This document shows positions 6,342 to 11,737 of a stretch of DNA of 13,198 bases, piece after piece. This DNA comes from Candidatus Accumulibacter sp. UBA704 (lineage in GTDB: Bacteria > Pseudomonadota > Gammaproteobacteria > Burkholderiales > Rhodocyclaceae): the NCBI GenBank assembly GCA_002304785.1, contig DBMG01000012.1, forward strand, positions 18,469 to 31,666. Direction: 5' to 3'. The position numbers and the translations under genes were made by a program. The first letter of the stretch is position 1. Each line of letters starts with the position of its first letter. The notes under the pieces are model-generated. The model searched no databases, was not told the origin of the DNA, and worked only from the letters and a program-made list of their open reading frames with translations.

Positions 6342-7664
6342 TTGAACCGCCTCATGAACTCGCCAGGGAGTCTTGCCGAAAGGCTTCGCCATGCCGGAAT
6401 CCAGCCAACGGATTCCGAAGAATTGCGGCTACAGAAAACCCTGCTGATCTTCGCCACCGGGCTGATCAGCTTCGCCTCGATGTTCTGGCTGTTCATCTAC
6501 TGGCAACTCGGCCCGCAGATCTCCTCGACGATTCCGTTCGTCTTCCAATTGCTGCTGATCGCCAACCTGGCGTTCTATCTCAAGACGCTGAATTTCGATT
6601 TCTTCCGGCAGACCCAGCTGGCCCTGTTCCTGTTCATGCCCTTCGTCGCGCAGTGGAGCATGGGCAACTTCATCACCGCCAGCGGCCTCAGCCTGTGGGC
6701 GCTGCTCGCGCCGATCGGCGCGGTGCTGGTCGTCGGCGCCCGCGAGGCGCTGGCGTGGTTCTTCGCTTACATCTTCCTGACCGCGCTCTCCGGCAGCTTC
6801 GACTATTACCTGGCCGATACCATGCTGCCGCCCCCGGTGAAGATTCCCACCAGCACGACGGTCTTCTTTTTCGCCCTGAACTTTGCGGCCGTATCGACCA
6901 TCGTTTTCCTGCTGCTGCGCTATTCGGCAATCGAGAAGCAGAAAGCGCAGTTGCGCCTGGAAGATGCGCATCGCCTGCTGCAACTGGAACAGGAACGCTC
7001 CGAACGGCTGCTGCTGAACATCCTGCCCGGCCCCATTGCCGAGCGCTTGAAGAACAGCAACCAGACCATTGCCGACGGGTTCGCCGATGTCTCCGTGATG
7101 TTCGTGGATATCGTCAATTTCACCCGCATCGCCGAAGGATTGAGTCCGCAACAGGTGTTTTCGATGCTCAACCGGGTGTTCTCGTCGTTCGATGAACTGG
7201 CGGAAAAATACGGGCTGGAGAAGATCAAGACGATCGGCGATGCCTACATGGCGGCCGGTGGACTGAACGACCAGCGGGAGGATTTCACCGAAGCCCTGGC
7301 GGACCTGGCGCTGGAGATGCGCGACTTGTTGCAGCGCGACTTCCAGGTCAATGAAATGCATCTGGAAGTGCGCATCGGCATTGGTACCGGGCCGGTCGTC
7401 GCCGGCGTGGTCGGCAAGAAGAAGTTCATCTACGACCTGTGGGGCGACACCGTCAATCTGGCTAGCCGCATCACCAGCGAGGGCGTTCCCGGCATCGTGC
7501 AGGTCGACGAGGCCACCTATCTCAAACTGCGGCACAGTTTCGATTTCCAGCCGCCGCAGACGATCTATCTCAAGGGCAAGGGCGATACTGTCGTGTATCG
7601 CGCCATTGGCCGCAAGACGCCGGTCGTTCCCGGCGTACGAGAGAGCAGCGCGATCCTGTCCTAG
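6342..7664 (+). CDS. Membrane-bound class III adenylate cyclase
   Basis: Makes cAMP from ATP at the inner membrane. Six membrane helices lie at about 33-54, 62-80, 91-107, 112-133, 135-151 and 170-193. They are followed by a charged helix (194-220) and the cyclase transducer-like segment SERLLLNILPGPIAERLK (220-237). The catalytic domain spans about 247-425. Visible residues are metal-binding Asp256 (FVDIVNFT) and Asp300, adenine-selecting Lys296 (KTIGD) and Asp365 (YDLWGD), and transition-state Asn372 and Arg376 (TVNLASR). Lys plus Asp indicates ATP rather than GTP. All residues sit in one chain, so a homodimer would have two sites. The start is uncertain: TTG at 6342 gives 440 residues, ATG at 6354 gives 436, and neither has a clear ribosome binding site. 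The helices may sense a membrane signal, but none is identifiable. The stop overlaps that of the convergent aldolase gene. Confidence 0.93.
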   Translation: MNRLMNSPGSLAERLRHAGIQPTDSEELRLQKTLLIFATGLISFASMFWLFIYWQLGPQISSTIPFVFQLLLIANLAFYLKTLNFDFFRQTQLALFLFMPFVAQWSMGNFITASGLSLWALLAPIGAVLVVGAREALAWFFAYIFLTALSGSFDYYLADTMLPPPVKIPTSTTVFFFALNFAAVSTIVFLLLRYSAIEKQKAQLRLEDAHRLLQLEQERSERLLLNILPGPIAERLKNSNQTIADGFADVSVMFVDIVNFTRIAEGLSPQQVFSMLNRVFSSFDELAEKYGLEKIKTIGDAYMAAGGLNDQREDFTEALADLALEMRDLLQRDFQVNEMHLEVRIGIGTGPVVAGVVGKKKFIYDLWGDTVNLASRITSEGVPGIVQVDEATYLKLRHSFDFQPPQTIYLKGKGDTVVYRAIGRKTPVVPGVRESSAILS

Positions 7665-8311
7665 CGCTCGGCCAGCGCTTTCCAGGAAGCCACGAACCGG
7701 CGGCCAACCCCGGCGACTTCATCAGCCGTCATTCCGGGCTTGTAGAGCGCCGAACCCAGCCCGAAGCCGGTGGCCCCGGCATCCACATACGGCTGCATGT
7801 TGTCCGGCGTGATGCCGCCGACCGGCAGCAGGCGCGTGCCTTTGGGCAGCACGACACGAATCGCCTTGAGAATGGCCGGCGTCACCAGTTCCGCCGGAAA
7901 GATCTTCAGCGCATCGGCACCGGCCGCCAGCGCGGCGAACGCCTCCGTTGGCGTGACGATTCCCGGCGCGCAGACGAGTCCCGCCTCCTTGGCCGCGCGG
8001 ATCACCGCAGTATCGGCATGTGGCATGACCGCCAACTCGCCGCCGCAGTCCTTCAACTGCCAAACCTGCTCGATCGTCAGCACGGTGCCGGCGCCGACCA
8101 GCGCATCGTCCGGAAGTACCCGGCGAATCATGGCGATGCTCTTGAACGGATCGGGCGAATTGAGCGGCACTTCGATCAGTCGGAAACCGGCCTCGTAGAG
8201 TTTCAGGGCCATGCCCTCGGCTTCTTCCGGCTTGAGCCCGCGCAGGATGGCCACCAGCGGCAACGCTTTGTTGGCTTCGGCAAACCGCTCGGCCATGGAA
8301 TGGGTCGACAT
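7661..8311 (-). CDS. dgoA: 2-dehydro-3-deoxy-6-phosphogalactonate aldolase (KDPGal aldolase)
   Basis: Cytoplasmic class I aldolase that splits 2-keto-3-deoxy-6-phosphogalactonate into pyruvate and glyceraldehyde 3-phosphate, the last step of the De Ley-Doudoroff route. At 216 residues it has the normal length of the KDPG/KDPGal family. LPLVAILRG is at 17-25, the catalytic Glu47 sits in LIEVPLNSP, and GAGTVL is at 73-78. The Schiff-base Lys136 lies in ADALKIFPAE, and VGGITPDN and GFGLGSALY follow near the C-terminus. The ATG at 8311 is chosen because AAGGA lies eight bases upstream; an in-frame ATG five codons later lacks such a site. KDPGal rather than KDPG specificity is inferred from the adjacent dgoK and dgoD. 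It starts 25 bases after dgoK ends, as the last gene of the cluster, and its stop overlaps the adenylate cyclase stop. Confidence 0.93.
   Translation of the reverse strand: MSTHSMAERFAEANKALPLVAILRGLKPEEAEGMALKLYEAGFRLIEVPLNSPDPFKSIAMIRRVLPDDALVGAGTVLTIEQVWQLKDCGGELAVMPHADTAVIRAAKEAGLVCAPGIVTPTEAFAALAAGADALKIFPAELVTPAILKAIRVVLPKGTRLLPVGGITPDNMQPYVDAGATGFGLGSALYKPGMTADEVAGVGRRFVASWKALAER
7663..7679 (+). terminator. Candidate hairpin at the convergent gene ends
   Basis: AGCGCT, loop CGGCC, AGCGCT, then TTTCC. A six-base GC-rich stem with a five-base loop begins within the cyclase stop codon and could end that transcript, although the T run is only three long. The same bases encode the last residues (KALAER and stop) of the aldolase on the other strand, so coding constraint may explain part of the symmetry. 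Confidence 0.3.
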
Positions 8312-8336
8312 GTAGTTATTCCTTTTTTCGGTGTAT

Positions 8337-9311
8337 TCAGTGCTTTCCAACCAGGCCAGCCGCCATAGCCAGATTCCACAACCCGACCGGCGCGGTGTTG
8401 TCGAGCACTGCATCGACCGACTGGCCAAAATAGCGCAGGGAATGGGCATAGCGTTCACACAGTGACGGCGCACCGATCATGACGAGCGGCACCGAGGCCA
8501 GATCGCCAGATCCGGCCATCCCGGACACCAATTCATGACCGATGAGCAGACCGGACAGGTAATCGGCCAGCGCTGCATGCGGCAACCGCCCGGTCAACCC
8601 CAGCGTGCGCGTGCCGAAGATCTGGTGCGACAGGTCTCCGGGACCGCTGCTGCGCGCAGTTGACAGCCCCAGTTCGAAGGCTCCCGGGTCGGATTCCTTT
8701 TTGCCATCGGTTTCGGCAGGCATCAGGCGGCCCAGGATCGAATGCTTGCTCAGGACGGCGAACAATTCGCCGGTGAGGTAGGTGGCATAGCGCACGATCT
8801 TGCCGGTCTCAATCTGCGCCCACTTCGAATGTGTACCGGGCAGCAGCATGCAGGACCGGACCGCCCATTGCGGATTGGTCAGCAACGCTCCGGCAATCTG
8901 GATCTCTTCTCCGCGCATTACGTCCGGCAGTTCATCCGGTTCGTCGAACAGGACACCGGGAGCAATCAGGATGTCCGGCCCCAGTCCGCTCGGCACCGAG
9001 ATGGCCTGCCCGGCCAGGGTCTGGATATCGGCCGGGCAGCGCACATAGGGCGCCTCCTTCCAGCCTTGCGCACTGCCGACCATGCCACAGGCTACAACCG
9101 GCAATTGTGGCCATTGCCGTAGCCAGTCTTCGGCAATTTGAGCGAACGCCTGCTGGTAGCCGGGCGTTCCCGGCGCGGGTAGGTGCTGAATGCCGTGCCC
9201 GGACTGCCGGGTCTCAATGATTCGCCCGTCACGCATCAGGAAGGCGCGCAGGCTCGAGGTACCCCAGTCCAGGGCCAACAACTGGGGAGGAGGAACAACT
9301 GCTGTATTCAT
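8337..9311 (-). CDS. dgoK: 2-dehydro-3-deoxygalactonokinase
   Basis: Phosphorylates 2-keto-3-deoxy-galactonate with ATP to the 6-phosphate that DgoA cleaves. The protein has 324 residues, slightly longer than the E. coli enzyme. Family landmarks are an N-terminal phosphate-binding strand ALDWGTSSLRAF (13-24), CGMVGSAQGW (75-84), DVMRGEEIQIAG (130-141), LPGTHSKW (157-164) and YLTGELFAVL (178-187). GHELVSGM and a glycine-rich IGAPSLCERYAH segment follow in the C-terminal half. The start at 9311 is preferred because AGGA lies ten bases upstream and the N-terminus then begins just before the first strand; a longer frame starting at 9368 would overlap the end of dgoD. It begins 34 bases after the dgoD stop and ends 25 bases before dgoA, consistent with one transcript. 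Confidence 0.94.
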   Translation of the reverse strand: MNTAVVPPPQLLALDWGTSSLRAFLMRDGRIIETRQSGHGIQHLPAPGTPGYQQAFAQIAEDWLRQWPQLPVVACGMVGSAQGWKEAPYVRCPADIQTLAGQAISVPSGLGPDILIAPGVLFDEPDELPDVMRGEEIQIAGALLTNPQWAVRSCMLLPGTHSKWAQIETGKIVRYATYLTGELFAVLSKHSILGRLMPAETDGKKESDPGAFELGLSTARSSGPGDLSHQIFGTRTLGLTGRLPHAALADYLSGLLIGHELVSGMAGSGDLASVPLVMIGAPSLCERYAHSLRYFGQSVDAVLDNTAPVGLWNLAMAAGLVGKH

Positions 9312-9345
9312 GGTTCGTGATTCCTGAAACGGGAAGGTGAACATC

Positions 9346-10494
9346 CTACCATTCAGCCACGGTGCCATCCGCGTGACGCCACACCGGATTGCGCCAGTCC
9401 GGCGCCACCTTGCTGCGTTCGATCACCAGTTCTTCATTGACGTCCACGCCGAGACCCGGCTTCTTCGGCGGCAGCATGTAGCCGTCGTGGAACAGGAAGT
9501 CTTCCTTGTTCAACACATAGTCCATCAGTTCAGCGCCCTGGTTGTAGTGGATGCCCATGCTCTGCTCCTGCAACACGGCGTTGCGTGCAACGAAGTCGAC
9601 GTGCAGGCAGGAAGCCAACGCCAGCGGGCCAAGCGGGCAGTGCGGCGCGAGGCCGATGTCGTAGGCTTCGGCCATCGCGGCGATCTTGACGCATTCGGTG
9701 ATGCCGCCGGCGTGCGAGAGGTCAGGCTGGACGATGGAAATGCCTCCCGCGGCAAAGACGCGCTTGAACTCGAAGCGCGAGAACATGCGCTCTCCGGCGG
9801 CGATCGGAATGTGCGTCATCTCGGCGAGGCGCGGGTAGTACTCCGCCTGTTCGGCCAGCACCGGCTCTTCGATGAACAGGGGGCGGTACGGTTCGAGTTC
9901 CTTGATCAGCACGCGCGCCATCGGTGCGGCGACACGGCCGTGGAAATCCAGGCCGAATTCGATCTCGTTGCCGAACGCGGCGCGAATCTCCGCCACCACG
10001 GCTACCGCCGCGTCGACAGTCTTGCTCGTGTCGACCAGGCCCATTTCCTCGCAACCGTTGAGTTTGAAGGTATTGAAGCCGATGCCCTGCAGCTTCCTGA
10101 TACCGGCAATGACATCCGCCGGGCGATCACCGCCGACCCAGCTATACATCTTCATCCGATCGCGCACCAGTCCACCCAGCAGTTCATACACCGGAGCCCC
10201 CAGCACCTTGCCCTTGATGTCCCACAGCGCCTGGTCGATTCCGGCGATGGCGCTCATCAGGATCGGGCCGCCGCGGTAGAAGCCGGTGCGGTACATGGCC
10301 TGCCAGATATCGTTGATGCGCGCCGGATCCTTACCGATCACATACTCGGACAATTCATTGACCGCCGTTTCGACGGTACGCGCCCGACCTTCGATAACCG
10401 GCTCACCCCAGCCGGTGACCCCTTCGTCGGTTTCGATCTTCAGGAACATCCAGCGCGGTGCCAGACGATACGTAGTTAGTTTGGTTACTTTCAA
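9346..10494 (-). CDS. dgoD: D-galactonate dehydratase
   Basis: Mg-dependent enolase-superfamily enzyme that dehydrates D-galactonate to 2-keto-3-deoxy-galactonate. From the TTG at 10494 the protein is 382 residues, the E. coli DgoD length. The superfamily residues fall at the E. coli positions: metal ligands Asp183 (LDFHG), Glu209 (FIEEP) and Glu235 (AAGER), and catalytic His185 and His285 (APHCPLGP). The capping-domain start KLTTYRL and the GWGEPVIEGRA stretch are typical of the family. I chose the TTG because GGAG lies six bases before it and the protein then begins MKVTKLTTYR, colinear with the E. coli N-terminus. An in-frame ATG at 10515 would add seven residues without a usable ribosome binding site. 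It lies 43 bases after the DctP gene. D-galactonate is by far the likeliest substrate given dgoK and dgoA downstream. Confidence 0.95.
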   Translation of the reverse strand: MKVTKLTTYRLAPRWMFLKIETDEGVTGWGEPVIEGRARTVETAVNELSEYVIGKDPARINDIWQAMYRTGFYRGGPILMSAIAGIDQALWDIKGKVLGAPVYELLGGLVRDRMKMYSWVGGDRPADVIAGIRKLQGIGFNTFKLNGCEEMGLVDTSKTVDAAVAVVAEIRAAFGNEIEFGLDFHGRVAAPMARVLIKELEPYRPLFIEEPVLAEQAEYYPRLAEMTHIPIAAGERMFSRFEFKRVFAAGGISIVQPDLSHAGGITECVKIAAMAEAYDIGLAPHCPLGPLALASCLHVDFVARNAVLQEQSMGIHYNQGAELMDYVLNKEDFLFHDGYMLPPKKPGLGVDVNEELVIERSKVAPDWRNPVWRHADGTVAEW

Positions 10495-10500
10495 TTCGTT

Positions 10501-10504
10501 CTCC
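10501..10504 (-). promoter_or_regulatory. Ribosome binding site deciding the TTG start of dgoD
   Basis: Read on the minus strand, GGAG is followed by AACGAA and then TTG, a six-base spacing that is near ideal. It lies downstream of the alternative ATG at 10515, so it can only serve the TTG start. Confidence 0.6.
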
Positions 10505-10537
10505 GAATAGGTCATTTCCGAATACGGCAACAGGGAG

Positions 10538-11608
10538 TCAGGGCGCAGGTTTCCGCCCTTCCGTTTCCAATATAGCCTTGACGCGATCACTTTCTGTTTT
10601 CAGGCGAGCCAGATAGAGTTCGTCAATCCACTCCTGCCCGAACTCCGAACGATATCGTTGGTTGACGGGGCGAAGCAGTTGCCGGAAATGAGCCAGTGTC
10701 GCCGGCGTCGGTTCGTTGACGATCATCCCGGCCTTCTGCAGTTCGGCGACGGCCCTGGCCGCAGCCTCGCGTATGGTTTTGCGCTCGTAGAGCGTTGCCT
10801 CCCGCGCAGCCTTCCGAAAAAGATTCTGTTCGTCGGGAGAGAGATCGTCCCACGTTTTCTTGCTGATCAACAGCGGCCAGGCACTGTAGATGTGCCGCGT
10901 AAGGCTCAGATACTTCTGCACTTCGAAAAATCTCGAACTGTAGATCGTAATGACTGGGTTCTCCTGCCCTTCAACTTTGTTGTCCTTCAAACCGTTGAAC
11001 ACCTCGGGAAACGGCATTTCGACCGGCTCTGCGCCTAGCGTCTTGAATACCTCCCTGAACAGCGGATTCTGGATCACCCGAATTCGGATGCCTTCGAAGT
11101 CCTTGGCCTTGTTGATCGGTCGGACGTTGTTGGTCGTGCTCCGGAAGCCGTTCTCCCACCACCCCAGACCGACTATCCCATGCTCTTTCAAGGAGTCCAG
11201 CAACCGGGTTCCAAATACACCGTCGAGAAGCGAGTCCGCATCATCCTCGCGCTCAAAGAGGAACGGCATGTTGATCACGCCGAATCCTTTGTTAAGGCCC
11301 ACGAGCGTCGAAGAATCCGGAACCGTCATATCGAGCGTTCCCTTCTGGACGTCGCGGATCATGGTCAGATCGTTGCCCACTTTGCCACCGGCCATCAGCG
11401 CCAGTTGAATTTTCCCTGCCGATTCCTTTCTGAGTGTATCGGCAAGGCGCTTTACAGCGAGTCCCTGAGGATGGTCCTCATTGAGACCGATGCCCAGAAC
11501 CAGGCTTCTCTCCCGCACTTGGGCGCCAGCCGTGCCCGAGAAAAAAAGAACAAGCAGTGCAGTCAGGTACGAAATGAAGGTCAAAAAGCGACGCCGGTCA
11601 GTTTTCAC
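10538..11608 (-). CDS. TRAP transporter solute-binding protein, DctP family
   Basis: Periplasmic receptor of a tripartite ATP-independent transporter, which imports carboxylates with the sodium gradient. It has 356 residues with an N-terminal signal (hydrophobic 11-26, AGA cleavage near 29). The DctP pattern is clear: LGIGLNEDHPQGLAVKRLAD (38-57), then GTLDM and FGVINMPFLF. FEGIRIRVIQNPLF (171-184) includes the arginine that usually binds the ligand carboxylate, then come EVFNGLKDNKVEGQENP (202-218) and a C-terminal helical region. The start is a GTG at 11608 with GGGGAG nine bases upstream. RRRFL at 5-9 resembles a twin-arginine motif, so Tat export is possible. It heads the dgo cluster, which suggests a sugar acid such as galactonate as ligand; the DctQ and DctM membrane subunits are not in the window. 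The family is certain and the ligand is inferred. Confidence 0.92.
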   Translation of the reverse strand: MKTDRRRFLTFISYLTALLVLFFSGTAGAQVRERSLVLGIGLNEDHPQGLAVKRLADTLRKESAGKIQLALMAGGKVGNDLTMIRDVQKGTLDMTVPDSSTLVGLNKGFGVINMPFLFEREDDADSLLDGVFGTRLLDSLKEHGIVGLGWWENGFRSTTNNVRPINKAKDFEGIRIRVIQNPLFREVFKTLGAEPVEMPFPEVFNGLKDNKVEGQENPVITIYSSRFFEVQKYLSLTRHIYSAWPLLISKKTWDDLSPDEQNLFRKAAREATLYERKTIREAAARAVAELQKAGMIVNEPTPATLAHFRQLLRPVNQRYRSEFGQEWIDELYLARLKTESDRVKAILETEGRKPAP

Positions 11609-11621
11609 TCCGCGCTACTCC

Positions 11622-11636
11622 CCAATTGCTAATTGG
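11622..11636. promoter_or_regulatory. Perfect inverted repeat in the leader of the dctP-dgo cluster
   Basis: CCAATT, three bases, AATTGG is a perfect 15-base palindrome. On the minus strand its last two bases form the beginning of the GGGGAG ribosome binding site of the DctP gene. It could be a repressor operator (a GntR/FadR-type DgoR controls galactonate genes in E. coli) or a small RNA hairpin affecting translation. No convincing -10/-35 pair could be placed in the gap 11609-11737, although the cluster promoter probably lies there. Confidence 0.4.
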
Positions 11637-11737
11637 ATGTCTGATACGTTCGACTACATTGACGAATAATCAAATTCGGTGGGGCAACAAACTCATGAGC
11701 CGAGCGCACCGCCGCATCCCACAGATGAAATCAACAA

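Noticed and set aside
6296..7195. Open frame of 299 codons on the + strand overlapping the cyclase gene in another frame
   Set aside because: Arg/Ala/Pro-rich composition typical of an out-of-frame GC-rich translation.
6429..7535. Open frame of 368 codons on the - strand opposite the adenylate cyclase gene
   Set aside because: Gln/Glu/Arg-rich shadow translation of the cyclase; no domain, no membrane or signal pattern, and the + strand carries all cyclase catalytic residues.
8337..9368. dgoK beginning at 9368
   Set aside because: The extra 19 residues would overlap the dgoD end and lack the ribosome binding site found before 9311.
9337..10479. Open frame of 380 codons on the + strand opposite dgoD
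   Set aside because: It mirrors dgoD codons in a GC-rich gene, has no recognisable domain or ribosome binding site, and the minus-strand enzyme is unmistakable.
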